Positions 18,101-24,307 of a stretch of DNA of 43,557 nucleotides are shown here, one piece after another (positions within the stretch are counted from its first letter, which is position 1; every line of letters starts with the position of its first letter). The position numbers and the translations under genes were made by a program. The notes under the pieces are model-generated. The model searched no databases, was not told the DNA's origin, and saw only the letters and a list, made by a program, of their open reading frames with translations. The DNA lies in the IMG/VR virus record IMGVR_UViG_3300010373_000017, positions 1 to 43,557 of that record. One strand, 5' to 3'. This stretch comes from a virus.

Positions 18101-18177
18101 ACATAACAGTACACTATACATCAGCACCAGCAAGCGGTACAAATAATCTGACATTTTATTGGGAGGCAAAATATTAA
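15172..18177 (+). CDS. Large fibre-like protein with signal peptide and Asp-box propeller
   Basis: A 1001-aa protein starting with the signal peptide MRKIFLLLAIVSASVYSYAQ. Residues 57-75 (IASRNAIPMARRKQDMLVA) match a recurrent N-terminal motif of phage receptor-binding proteins, followed by YQLKGGLTNANW. Residues about 200-480 carry Asp-box motifs (TYDGGVTW near 233, STDRGHTF near 287), the turn signature of sialidase-type six-bladed propellers, so it may bind or cleave a glycan. The C-terminal domain ATTFTIAHNLGLIPTYF is a typical fibre end. It lies directly after the other secreted fibre-like protein and before the lysis cassette. Whether it is a virion fibre or a secreted glycan-active enzyme is open. 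Confidence 0.6.
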   Translation: MRKIFLLLAIVSASVYSYAQSGIKIIAPIIPNSTTDTGYGTHDDTLGVGGYMCVTSIASRNAIPMARRKQDMLVAVGTPITDTVYQLKGGLTNANWTVFASGGVQTVNGQSPVGGAITLTTTNVAEGSNQYYTNTRVQGVIGGDTASNALLTPYVAGNTYTNQSIYYASIQKSGTDNTNFYNINTQKAVVTDTNNISEGLLVWWSNDTGEYIVRFDSTKWEITPYGQAVAYWTYDGGVTWQPRVYLYSSSTTDVRNYGGGIWHGNLYWFFRTYDPVGLVTKRFVGVSTDRGHTFTYTEITGLSGWDNASMTPFSHMVIGRGDTALQGFYTTGRLNVLQIINPTTFQVLTSDRIATGVALTEPSWDYMPSTQTYLLLGRNDGGQLPVEQFQGVYSGSNITWTDAGATNTSITGVKGVSPWVYADSTRSNWIGVIPQRNVVNTSGSAGAEKDSLLVFVNSAASVNGTPTGWVEKASIQRPLPNNINALNGYPTGGKCNDSTIKLIFSDRTQPLQSVTITGQQNSSWNTPYEFSINYRTSKIANNSKTAQGSQFLNPFTQNYDVRSSVVSGTSYDPIRKETHSAGRSKQYINYTTDYSDNPGDTYCKDSDQSIRRIPHGAIGQFWKEVAYGSVYTTPAWSNIDQLQGRAIDITTPNTFSVYMWNFGSSGDWYPVTLTQWAYSHTEQNTVDTNTVGISTPNLYTTGAAGVLKIQAQISANTSTTVDVIPNGAGTQAQVTVGNSSDINNMGEDKLNVNGATVTETMDATGAGTAPTAKLIKIGATQVAKIATANFTINEPIISSPAAYPGSGGFLILGHNTSNSNDQTLTTAQALALTNVTNTDATTIIAAGNTIETLVTITANRAINLPTPSTNTGDELVLIDQNTGSFVYNFNTNKPIDENGATINNIPNNSVEVFKDNGTAWVLSNTPLQSGTSTQSGTGSATTFTIAHNLGLIPTYFNVIAGNSATTGISYITADATNITVHYTSAPASGTNNLTFYWEAKY

Positions 18178-18180
18178 ACT

Positions 18181-18444
18181 ATGGCACAACTTACAGATCA
18201 ACAACAGGCAGATGCGGGGAAGGTTATAAAGGTAGGATTGGGACAGCTTAACCACCCTACCCCAAACTGGATAAACTGGATATTCAGAGGCATACTGTAT
18301 GCTTCAGGGTTATTTGCATTGATAAGCACACAATTGCCGTTGTCGCAAATACAGGTTGGCGAAATAGACAAATGGCTGCTTATCGGCAATACTCTTGTAC
18401 ACTTCAGTACAAAGTTTTTCGGATGGGATTTTAAAGATAACTAA
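18181..18444 (+). CDS. Small membrane protein of lysis region
   Basis: An 87-aa protein with an amphipathic, polar N-terminus, one hydrophobic segment at about residues 34-50 (IFRGILYASGLFALIST) and a shorter second one near 60-75. It shares an ATGA overlap with the next membrane protein gene and precedes the candidate holins. It may be a holin partner or antiholin; the sequence gives no decisive motif. Confidence 0.5.
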   Translation: MAQLTDQQQADAGKVIKVGLGQLNHPTPNWINWIFRGILYASGLFALISTQLPLSQIQVGEIDKWLLIGNTLVHFSTKFFGWDFKDN

Positions 18445-18734
18445 TGAGCGACAAAGGGACATTGCTATCACAGATCGCGAAGGCAGCTATAGTTATACTG
18501 TTCGGCAGTACAACGACAGCATTGCTCAATAATGAGGATATAAAGTTTTGGAAGCTACTGCGTAATTGGATGGCTGGCATAACTGGCGGCTGTGTGGTGC
18601 TTATCATTGTTTCGTTTTCGTCTTTAGATGCATTTTGGCAACTTCTTATAGTCGGTGTGTTCTCATCGTTTATAAGTACTGTGTGGCCTCTGATAAAGAA
18701 GAAAGCAATAAAAAGGATAGACAGTGATTTATAG
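18444..18734 (+). CDS. Putative holin (three membrane helices)
   Basis: A 96-aa protein with three predicted membrane helices at about residues 12-28, 42-58 and 65-83, and a positively charged C-terminus (IKKKAIKRIDSDL). Size and topology match class I holins, which open the inner membrane at a set time and let the endolysin out. It is encoded upstream of the spanin-like pair and the peptidase endolysin, which has no signal peptide and therefore needs a holin. It overlaps the previous gene by one base. The holin function is inferred from topology and context. Confidence 0.55.
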   Translation: MSDKGTLLSQIAKAAIVILFGSTTTALLNNEDIKFWKLLRNWMAGITGGCVVLIIVSFSSLDAFWQLLIVGVFSSFISTVWPLIKKKAIKRIDSDL

Positions 18735-19002
18735 TACTATAGTTATATCGACAATGGTTGCAAGCCTGATTATCGGGCTCATGCTACTGCATCAGATGCT
18801 TGTACGGATCATCCCTGACAGACAGTTTAAGCGGTATATATCTCTATTGTGTTGTGTGAGCATCACGTTTTGGAGTTGTGTAATAAGGATAGTAAGACCT
18901 ACAGACCATACGGCATTTTTATTACTGGCAAGCATCATGGTCTGTATTCATTGTTATGTAGTGATATTTAATATAAAGCGGGATCATCCAAAGAAAAACT
19001 AA
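18724..19002 (+). CDS. Second small three-helix membrane protein, holin/antiholin candidate
   Basis: A 92-aa protein starting at GTG 18724 (a later ATG is at 18754) and overlapping the holin candidate by 11 bases. Three hydrophobic segments lie at about residues 6-26, 38-57 and 64-82, with Lys/Arg-rich ends. Two adjacent small membrane proteins in a lysis cassette are often holin and antiholin. Which one forms holes cannot be told from sequence. Confidence 0.5.
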   Translation: MIYSTIVISTMVASLIIGLMLLHQMLVRIIPDRQFKRYISLLCCVSITFWSCVIRIVRPTDHTAFLLLASIMVCIHCYVVIFNIKRDHPKKN

Positions 19003-19013
19003 AATGATAAGAG

Positions 19014-19283
19014 GTGGCTATATGGGACAAAGAAACTTTAGAGGCGTTACAGAAGTACACGAAAGAGATAATTATTGTTGGCTTGGCGTGGGCTGTATTT
19101 GAACTATACCAGGATAATGTAAAACTACGTGATGAACGGTATGAGACTACTAAACAAGACAGGGATTATTGGCGGGAATCGGATGCGCGTACTGAAAGGG
19201 ATGCCATTATTATCAGCCAAAGGTTACCTACTATTATTCACGACACTTTGTATCTCCCCGACACAAACAAGAAGCGGAAGTAA
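19014..19283 (+). CDS. Rz-like inner-membrane spanin candidate
   Basis: An 89-aa protein starting at GTG 19014. One N-terminal membrane helix spans about residues 18-33 (KEIIIVGLAWAVFELY) and is followed by a highly charged, probably coiled-coil periplasmic part (NVKLRDERYETTKQDRDYW). This is the layout of i-spanins, which join an outer-membrane partner to fuse the two membranes at the end of lysis. A second frame within its 3' half encodes a possible partner, the nested arrangement known from Rz/Rz1. Family identity is inferred from layout only. Confidence 0.5.
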   Translation: MAIWDKETLEALQKYTKEIIIVGLAWAVFELYQDNVKLRDERYETTKQDRDYWRESDARTERDAIIISQRLPTIIHDTLYLPDTNKKRK

Positions 19284-19395
19284 GGAAGTGTACAAAGACC
19301 TTAACTATTATAAGGAACAAACGAGAATAGCTAAGGATTTATTTCACTATAGGGTAATAAAGTTAGTTACCTATATAGACAAAAATAACCGTTAA
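19201..19395 (+). CDS. Embedded out-of-frame small protein, possible o-spanin
   Basis: Beginning at ATG 19201 inside the spanin candidate and running 112 bases past its end, this frame encodes 64 aa. The N-terminus MPLLSAKGYLLLFTTLC has a basic then hydrophobic stretch ending in Cys17, like a lipoprotein signal, but the residue before the Cys is Leu rather than Gly, Ala or Ser, so lipidation is doubtful. The rest is charged and helical (YKDLNYYKEQTRIAKDLF). Nested coding supports an Rz1-like role; the poor lipobox argues against it. Confidence 0.4.
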   Translation: MPLLSAKGYLLLFTTLCISPTQTRSGSKEVYKDLNYYKEQTRIAKDLFHYRVIKLVTYIDKNNR

Positions 19396-19597
19396 TATGT
19401 ATTTCAAGGTGTCTTTACACCACTGTATAATAGCTGTGAGTAGTTTATATCCGCTTGGTGTGGTGGTTGAAGATGCTGCAGAACATGCAGAACTATAATC
19501 AGAATAATCTGTAGTTGTGCAAATTTCGGGGGCAGGAGTTGACATACATTAAATTTTTATAAAAGTATAATTTTTTAACCAATAAAAACAAAAAACA
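19396..19597. other. 202-bp intergenic stretch in the lysis region
   Basis: No rightward gene is seen here. The right part is very AT-rich (19550-19597) and may hold a promoter for the 159-aa gene. On the minus strand an open frame of 60 codons runs from ATG 19545 to 19363, rich in Ser and Thr at its N-terminus and hydrophobic at its C-terminus. It would be the only leftward gene in this rightward operon, so I treat it as unproven. Confidence 0.35.
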
Positions 19598-20077
19598 ATG
19601 AGTGCAACAACTTTTTTTCATGAGATTGGCGACGAGATCGCTTTGGCTTTTGGACACATGCCAAAAGATTTTGACAATGCTACTGATACAACAAATGCAT
19701 TGGTCAAAGATTTGAATAATGCAAAGGCTTTTCTAAGCAATCCAACTACAGCTACAATAGCTGCAATGTTCCCTAAAGGAATTGGTACAGCAGTAGACAG
19801 TGAATTGGATAAACTTGTTACAGAAGGTCTTGCTACTATCGAAATAGCGCAAGGTGCTGAACAGGCAACATCTACCATCACTGACCCAACTGCTAAGGCT
19901 GATGCTATTATCCAGTACATCCTTGCAAACATTGCTAAGTTACCGGCTGAATGGCAGGGAAAACATTGGCTGAATATTGCTGAGAAGATATTGGAAAGTG
20001 TATTGAATATTACTACCACAGAAGCAAACGCCCTTGTCAATACTCAATTGGGATTAATAAAGGCAGGAAAGGCATAA
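19598..20077 (+). CDS. Helical protein of unknown function in lysis region
   Basis: A 159-aa protein that is almost wholly alpha-helical and Ala/Thr-rich with no signal peptide or membrane segment. It begins after an A-rich leader (AAAAACAAAAAACAATG). The pattern of helices separated by Asp-Pro or Asn-Pro turns suggests a compact bundle. It lies between the spanin candidates and the methyltransferase. I cannot assign a family; proteins of this type occur near lysis genes of Bacteroidota prophages, but their role is not known to me. Confidence 0.5.
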   Translation: MSATTFFHEIGDEIALAFGHMPKDFDNATDTTNALVKDLNNAKAFLSNPTTATIAAMFPKGIGTAVDSELDKLVTEGLATIEIAQGAEQATSTITDPTAKADAIIQYILANIAKLPAEWQGKHWLNIAEKILESVLNITTTEANALVNTQLGLIKAGKA

Positions 20078-20086
20078 TGGTATAAA

Positions 20087-20110
20087 ATAAAAAGGGCACT
20101 TGCGATGCCC
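20087..20110 (-). terminator. Leftward Rho-independent terminator
   Basis: Read on the minus strand, a 5-bp stem GGGCA (110-106) / TGCCC (98-94) with a 7-base loop is followed by TTTTTATT. No leftward gene precedes it closely, so it could end early leftward transcripts that run past 21572 antisense to the endolysin and methyltransferase genes. The stem is short. Confidence 0.5.
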
Positions 20111-20185
20111 CGGAGGAATCCTACTTACTTATTGGCTATAGACCAGCGGCATTGCGCGTTTCAGATTCATTTCAAATTTACAAAA

Positions 20186-20971
20186 ATGGATTTAATTACC
20201 AAAATGGAAACAAATATTATTTATAATGAAGATTGCCTGATAGGCATGTCAAAGATTGATAATAAATCAATAGACATGGTATTATGTGATTTGCCCTATG
20301 GAACCACAAATTGTGAGTGGGATAAAGTAATTCCATTAGAAAAACTATGGGCTGAATATCGGAGAGTAATAAAAGATAACGGGGCTATTGTGCTCACTTC
20401 ACAACAGCCATTTACTACTGACTTAATAAATAGCGCAAGAGATATTTTCCGATATGAAATAATATGGGATAAAATATCAAAAATGGGCTTTTTAAGCGCT
20501 AATAAACGTCCATTACGCAGACATGAAAATATTATTATCTTCTATAAAAAACTTCCCGTTTATAATGTCCAAAAAGAGAAGATAGACGTAAAAGATATGG
20601 GTAGGGCGAGAAAAACAAGAAGCGGCTTATATGAAGGTTATTCAACCGCTCGTAGCAACAGTTGGGTAGAAACTGGATATAGATTTCCATCCTCCATACT
20701 TAAAATAACAAACTGGAATGGTGCAATATTTGGCAAAACAGAAAACGCAGTAAAGCACCCCACACAAAAACCTGTACCATTGTTTTCGTGGCTCATTCGC
20801 ACATATACAAATGAAGATGATGTTATTTTAGACAACTGCATGGGAAGCGGCACTACTGCAATTTCTTGTTTGCAAGAGAACAGAAAATATATAGGATTTG
20901 AAACAAATGAGAAGTATTACAATGATTCAATAAATAGAATAGAGAAGTGTAAACTCGAGCTTACAAAGTAA
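20186..20971 (+). CDS. Beta-class DNA (adenine-N6) methyltransferase
   Basis: A 261-aa AdoMet-dependent DNA methyltransferase. The catalytic motif DLPYGT is at residues 35-40, the HPTQKP motif at 191-196 and the AdoMet-binding motif CMGSGTT at 218-224. The order catalytic motif first, AdoMet motif last defines the beta class; D-x-P-Y favours N6-adenine as target, although N4-cytosine is not excluded. I use ATG 20186; the open frame extends to 20105, but that start lies in a hairpin. No restriction enzyme is encoded nearby, so it is probably a solitary methylase protecting phage DNA or marking it. The target sequence cannot be read from the protein. Confidence 0.85.
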   Translation: MDLITKMETNIIYNEDCLIGMSKIDNKSIDMVLCDLPYGTTNCEWDKVIPLEKLWAEYRRVIKDNGAIVLTSQQPFTTDLINSARDIFRYEIIWDKISKMGFLSANKRPLRRHENIIIFYKKLPVYNVQKEKIDVKDMGRARKTRSGLYEGYSTARSNSWVETGYRFPSSILKITNWNGAIFGKTENAVKHPTQKPVPLFSWLIRTYTNEDDVILDNCMGSGTTAISCLQENRKYIGFETNEKYYNDSINRIEKCKLELTK

Positions 20972-20986
20972 CTTAAATTTCATTAA

Positions 20987-21421
20987 TTGGACTCAATTAC
21001 CCAAAAAAGAATTGCGCTCACCCATCCGAAGCTGAGAGATACTTTTACTGCATTCGTTAGCGAGTGTAATAATGCTTTTGGTATCAACCTAAGAGTAACG
21101 CAGGGGCTCAGGACTTTCGGGGAACAGGATGCTTTATATGCACAGGGAAGGACAACGCCGGAGAAGATAGTAACAAACGCCAAAGGTGGGCAATCTTATC
21201 ATAATTACGGCCTTGCAATCGACTTGGCGGTACTTACTGATAGCGGCATTGACTGGAGCTTTGATATGAGTAGACTTGTACCTATTGCCACTAAATACAA
21301 TCTTGAATGGGGCGGTACATTTCCTGTGCCCGATCATCCGCATTTTGAGAACAGGTTTGGCTACACATGGGAACAGTTATTGACAATGGAGAAAGATAGC
21401 GAGGGGTATGTGGTATTGTAG
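20987..21421 (+). CDS. Peptidase M15-type endolysin
   Basis: A 144-aa zinc peptidase of the M15 (VanY/L-alanyl-D-glutamate peptidase) family that cuts the peptide stems of peptidoglycan. The zinc-binding motif is SYHNYGLAIDLAV with H72 and D79, and the third ligand lies in DHPHF (H119). The upstream RVTQGLRTFGEQDALYAQGR motif (residues 36-55) is typical of the family. There is no signal peptide, so export depends on the holin. The first possible start is TTG 20987, directly after an in-frame TAA; no ATG exists before residue 94, so a weak TTG start is required. It is the last gene of the late operon. Confidence 0.9.
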   Translation: MDSITQKRIALTHPKLRDTFTAFVSECNNAFGINLRVTQGLRTFGEQDALYAQGRTTPEKIVTNAKGGQSYHNYGLAIDLAVLTDSGIDWSFDMSRLVPIATKYNLEWGGTFPVPDHPHFENRFGYTWEQLLTMEKDSEGYVVL

Positions 21422-21571
21422 ATAGTTTTAAAACAACTGCAAACTAACCTGTGCTTTATTTGCACATGTTGACTTTCCTGCACATAAAAGTAAATTTCGA
21501 AGTTTAGTTTCAGAAGGTAAAACCCACCCTATCCGTCACAGGTGTAGTGCATTGTGCACTACAAACAAGGT
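21422..21571. other. Non-coding region between converging operons
   Basis: The late rightward and early leftward operons meet here. No open frame of use is seen. A small hairpin TGTGC/GCACA (21450-21466) and the palindrome at 21544-21562 are present, but neither is followed by a clear T run, so an efficient bidirectional terminator is not evident. Confidence 0.5.
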
Positions 21572-21615
21572 TTATTTTGTTATTGCAATGTAAATTGCAC
21601 TACATTTTGGTAGTG
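21544..21615. repeat. Cluster of GTAGTGCA inverted repeats
   Basis: The palindrome GTAGTGCATTGTGCACTAC occupies 21544-21562. A further TGCACTAC lies at 21596-21603 and GTAGTG at 21610-21615, giving four half-sites in 72 bases. The spacing suggests a protein-binding cluster or RNA hairpins at the end of the early operon; the last two overlap the small gene at 21572-21676. Confidence 0.6.
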
Positions 21616-21676
21616 TATCCGTTTGTGCCTTCGCCATTTCCTCGGCTCTCTTTTGTAAGCTTTCTGAGTATGTCAT
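21572..21676 (-). CDS. 34-aa peptide at the end of the early operon
   Basis: A very short frame that starts at ATG 21676 in ATGA overlap with the preceding gene and ends at 21572. The product begins MTYSESLQKRAEEMAKAQ, a helical, charged stretch. The overlap is the main support; the function is unknown and the call is tentative. Confidence 0.35.
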   Translation of the reverse strand: MTYSESLQKRAEEMAKAQTDTLPKCSAIYIAITK

Positions 21677-21828
21677 CGTTTACGTTTTTGCAGTCTAATA
21701 ATCATGTTATTATAGTCTACCCACACATGCGTATTGTAGATTAACATCCCATCCTTCCATATCTCGTATATGACAACTCCGTTTATCCTTTTCTCTTTCA
21801 GGTCGTAGCCCTTTAGGTTGTACTCCAT
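21673..21828 (-). CDS. 51-aa protein of unknown function
   Basis: This frame runs from ATG 21828 to TGA 21673 and encodes 51 aa beginning MEYNLKGYDLKEKRINGVVI, with WKDGMLIYNTHVWVDYN in the middle. The alternation of strands and turns resembles small beta-hairpin proteins. It is coupled to the 34-aa frame by ATGA overlap. I recognise no family. Confidence 0.5.
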   Translation of the reverse strand: MEYNLKGYDLKEKRINGVVIYEIWKDGMLIYNTHVWVDYNNMIIRLQKRKR

Positions 21829-21860
21829 ACGCGAAAGTAAGGACGCGTAATGTTACAGGG

Positions 21861-21879
21861 TTATGGTGTGGATATGTTA
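21861..21879. repeat. 19-bp direct repeat, copy 1
   Basis: TTATGGTGTGGATATGTTA occurs here and again, identical, at 22122-22140. In this copy the last three bases are the stop codon of the 73-aa gene. On the minus strand the repeat contains ATATCCACA, one mismatch from the DnaA-box consensus TTATCCACA. Confidence 0.85.
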
Positions 21880-22098
21880 ATCCGGGCTATACCTTAATCG
21901 TTCTTCTTCGTCTGCAATAGCCTGTTCATCTATTTGCAGTTGCAATGCATCTATTTTATCTTTCATTATTTTGTACATAAATAAAGCACCTTTTCTAAAA
22001 GCTTTGTGCTTAAGTAAATCCATTTCATGTGAATAGACGCTATTGGCTTCTTGTTCAATTTTAATTTCTATGTCTTTGGGTATTTTATTATTTTTCAT
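21877..22098 (-). CDS. 73-aa helical protein of unknown function
   Basis: A charged, fully helical protein (about 73 aa) with the central pattern HKAFRKGALFMYKIMKDKID, similar to small phage proteins that carry 'A-x-x-x-G-A' helices and often a Tyr-rich segment. No catalytic motif is seen. It ends at the first copy of the 19-bp repeat. It belongs to the distal part of the early operon, which carries accessory genes. Confidence 0.5.
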   Translation of the reverse strand: MKNNKIPKDIEIKIEQEANSVYSHEMDLLKHKAFRKGALFMYKIMKDKIDALQLQIDEQAIADEEERLRYSPD

Positions 22099-22121
22099 AA
22101 ATAATAAGTTGAATAATCATA

Positions 22122-22140
22122 TTATGGTGTGGATATGTTA
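22122..22140. repeat. 19-bp direct repeat, copy 2
   Basis: Identical to 21861-21879. Here it encodes the C-terminus of the DUF551-like protein (NISTP and stop), whereas in copy 1 it follows the stop codon. This points to duplication of a gene end or to a shared regulatory sequence. Confidence 0.85.
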
Positions 22141-22322
22141 GGTTTTGGAGGTATTGTCATCCAATGGGTGATGTACTTAGTAAAATCCGATAATTCTCCA
22201 TTATAACAATAAATAAATTTACTGTTCGCAAAAGTTGCTAAATACGGCAGATTCATTTCATTATCGCAACATAAATAGACCCCATCATTATTCGGCAATC
22301 TATCCTTAACGCTAATCCACAT
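22122..22322 (-). CDS. DUF551-like small protein
   Basis: A 66-aa protein with the clear DUF551 signature: MWISVKDRLPNNDGVYL at the N-terminus and THWMTIPPKP at the C-terminus. This family is frequent in phages and prophages of many bacteria; its biochemical role is unknown. Its C-terminal codons are part of the 19-bp repeat. It sits among other small accessory genes in the leftward operon. Confidence 0.8.
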   Translation of the reverse strand: MWISVKDRLPNNDGVYLCCDNEMNLPYLATFANSKFIYCYNGELSDFTKYITHWMTIPPKPNISTP

Positions 22323-22349
22323 TGTAGGTTGGTTTTAAAGTTTTATTTA

Positions 22350-22553
22350 TTAGTAACATCCTATTTGATAAAATATGCCCTTTTCAAAACCTGAAATAAT
22401 ATCCATATTTTTCATAGTGGTTTGGAAAGAATATGGAATATTTTTAGAATGATAACTAATTATTGAGGCTATTTCTCCAATTTCTAATAATGTATAAAAC
22501 ATTCCAGCACTTGATTTCCACATTAAACCTTCTTTTAGTTCATTTATTGTCAT
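22350..22553 (-). CDS. 67-aa protein of unknown function
   Basis: A small protein with a helix then strands (MTINELKEGLMWKSSAGMFY). No motif recognised. It starts eight bases after the stop of the beta-helix gene, so it is in the same transcription unit. Confidence 0.45.
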   Translation of the reverse strand: MTINELKEGLMWKSSAGMFYTLLEIGEIASIISYHSKNIPYSFQTTMKNMDIISGFEKGIFYQIGCY

Positions 22554-22561
22554 GTACTTTC

Positions 22562-23842
22562 CTATTTTACGATGTAATATTTAATTATTTTATTGCTGTC
22601 AACTTCATAGACTGTACCCCTTGCGATAGTGTCCCAAACAGGAACTGAAACAGGCGGAGGCGGTATAGTAAGACATATACTCCTATAAGTAAACGGTACA
22701 TTGTTTTGGTTGTAAGTAATATTTGGAGGGTCAACTTTTGGCGTATTACCACATATGACATTTCCCTTTCCATAACAACAGTAGTCATTCATAATATGTA
22801 TAGGCACATCTGTATTAGCCCCAATGCTATTCCCTATAATAGAAACAAAAGCGCTATCTACTGGATTTGTCGTTGGTCGGGTATCAACCATTATCCCAGC
22901 CATACCATTTGCCTTAACGGTTCCTAATATGCCACTACTGTCTATAGTGTTGCTATCTATGTACTGCCAACCTGCACCAAGACAGAAGATGCCGCCTAAA
23001 TACGTAGATGAAACAGTATTGTGATCTACTCTTGCCGTTGTAAACCCTCCCAGCCATATACCGGGTCCTTGTTGTGTATTCAGTTCTAACCCCACGTGAG
23101 TAATATGATTATTATTAAGCCTGTTATTACCTGCATTAGCACCTGATAATTGCATCCCAGAACGGTTACAACTATCTATTATCATGTTGTACACATGTAT
23201 ATTGGACAAGCGCATTGCAGTTGGATATATAGTTTTGCCGTTGCAGGATACACCTCTTATGCCATTAGGGTCGGTAGAGCCCATATACATTCCCTCCTGG
23301 TTCATTTTTACAATCCGGCAATCATGGACGCTAATATTATCTATAGTCCAGCCTAATGGGTTTGCAGGGGTTAAAGCGTTCAGGCTATCAGTACATTGCT
23401 GTTCCTCCTTTATCCAAAAGCCATACAGGTTTTTGTAAATATCAATATTGCTTACTTCAACATTTGAGGAGCGACCGAATATATCTACGCTTACGCCGTT
23501 AAATAGTGGGTTTGACACGTAGAATCCATATTTATCAGTACTGCCTATGCCCAATACCTTTATGTAGGTGCAATTCTGTATGGCAAACCCGTTTGATAGT
23601 TGCACCTGTCCCCCATAGTTCATAAACACTATAGGTTGTAATGCTGTGCCATGTATATTTGTTAGCGAGAAGTAAGTCCATTTTACAGATGAAGATATTA
23701 GAACTGTGTCCCCTGGTAAGAATGGTGATGGATGTGTAGCGTCAACACTCACAGCATAGCCATTACCTGAGATAAGCGTTATTTTCCGTGCATCGGCCGT
23801 AAATGATGCGATAATAAGTAATAGTAAAAGCGTGTGTTTCAT
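22562..23842 (-). CDS. Secreted right-handed beta-helix protein
   Basis: A 426-aa protein with a Sec signal peptide (MKHTLLLLLIIASFTADA) and repeated strands with Asn-ladder turns, for example NVEVSNIDIYKNLYGFWI, NISVHDCRIVKMNQEGMYM and RLNNNHITHVGLELN. These are the PbH1-type repeats of pectin-lyase-like parallel beta-helices, a fold used by polysaccharide lyases and by phage depolymerases. No single catalytic residue set is evident. It lies on the early strand, far from the tail genes, and is exported by its signal, so it could be a secreted polysaccharide-active protein or a lysogenic-conversion factor rather than a tailspike. Confidence 0.7.
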   Translation of the reverse strand: MKHTLLLLLIIASFTADARKITLISGNGYAVSVDATHPSPFLPGDTVLISSSVKWTYFSLTNIHGTALQPIVFMNYGGQVQLSNGFAIQNCTYIKVLGIGSTDKYGFYVSNPLFNGVSVDIFGRSSNVEVSNIDIYKNLYGFWIKEEQQCTDSLNALTPANPLGWTIDNISVHDCRIVKMNQEGMYMGSTDPNGIRGVSCNGKTIYPTAMRLSNIHVYNMIIDSCNRSGMQLSGANAGNNRLNNNHITHVGLELNTQQGPGIWLGGFTTARVDHNTVSSTYLGGIFCLGAGWQYIDSNTIDSSGILGTVKANGMAGIMVDTRPTTNPVDSAFVSIIGNSIGANTDVPIHIMNDYCCYGKGNVICGNTPKVDPPNITYNQNNVPFTYRSICLTIPPPPVSVPVWDTIARGTVYEVDSNKIIKYYIVK

Positions 23843-23843
23843 T

Positions 23844-23948
23844 TTATTGTTTTTTATTTTTTATTTTTTTTAATTCGAAAAACTCATAAGTTATTGTTAC
23901 CACCATAAAGACAATAGACAAGGCAGGTAAAAATAAAATTGCTATCAT
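23844..23948 (-). CDS. 34-aa single-span membrane peptide
   Basis: A short frame from ATG 23948 to TAA 23844, directly upstream of the beta-helix gene with a 1-base gap. The product begins MIAILFLPALSIVFMVVTIT, one membrane helix, and ends in a Lys-rich tail. Tight spacing between two genes and a signal-like helix support it being real; function unknown. Confidence 0.45.
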   Translation of the reverse strand: MIAILFLPALSIVFMVVTITYEFFELKKIKNKKQ

Positions 23949-23956
23949 GTTTTTTA

Positions 23957-24307
23957 TTATTTTTTTATTTGGTTAATGATTTCCTGTGAGCGGGCTTCAA
24001 TGGCGTGGAGAGTAGAGATGGCGGATTGTCTACAATATTCAAATTGTTCTTCACTATCTTCAAAAGGATAGCACATTGCATTTATACACACAAAGAGTTC
24101 ACGTCCTAATTTTTTTAGGCGACGATCTAACGGTTTTCCGTCATAACCTCTTGGAATTACATCACACTGATTACCGCAAGCGCAGGTAACCCAATTTTTT
24201 GCCAATTCTTTAGCGTAAAATAATTCATCCTTTGTATAGCTCTCCTTCTCCAAAAACGCTTTCCAGTCGAATGGTGCCTTACCTTTTGTTTCTGCGTATG
24301 TTTTCAT
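23957..24307 (-). CDS. Cysteine-containing protein of unknown function
   Basis: A 116-aa, charged and helical protein. Cysteines 42, 44 and 48 (WVTCACGNQC) and later 74 and 79 could bind a metal ion. The C-terminal helix QEIINQIKK is amphipathic. It shares an ATGA overlap with the 151-aa zinc-finger-like gene upstream and is part of the early operon. Confidence 0.5.
   Translation of the reverse strand: MKTYAETKGKAPFDWKAFLEKESYTKDELFYAKELAKNWVTCACGNQCDVIPRGYDGKPLDRRLKKLGRELFVCINAMCYPFEDSEEQFEYCRQSAISTLHAIEARSQEIINQIKK

Noticed and set aside
19363-19545. 60-codon minus-strand frame in the lysis region
   Set aside because: It would be a lone leftward gene in a rightward operon and overlaps the embedded small gene; no family features beyond a Ser/Thr-rich start.
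20105-20185. N-terminal extension of the methyltransferase
   Set aside because: The ATG at 20105 lies in a hairpin, and the added residues do not resemble the family; ATG 20186 has an A-rich leader and fits the domain start.
23089-23096. Second CACGTG site as parS
   Set aside because: The flanks (CCCCACGTGAGT) do not match the parS arms.
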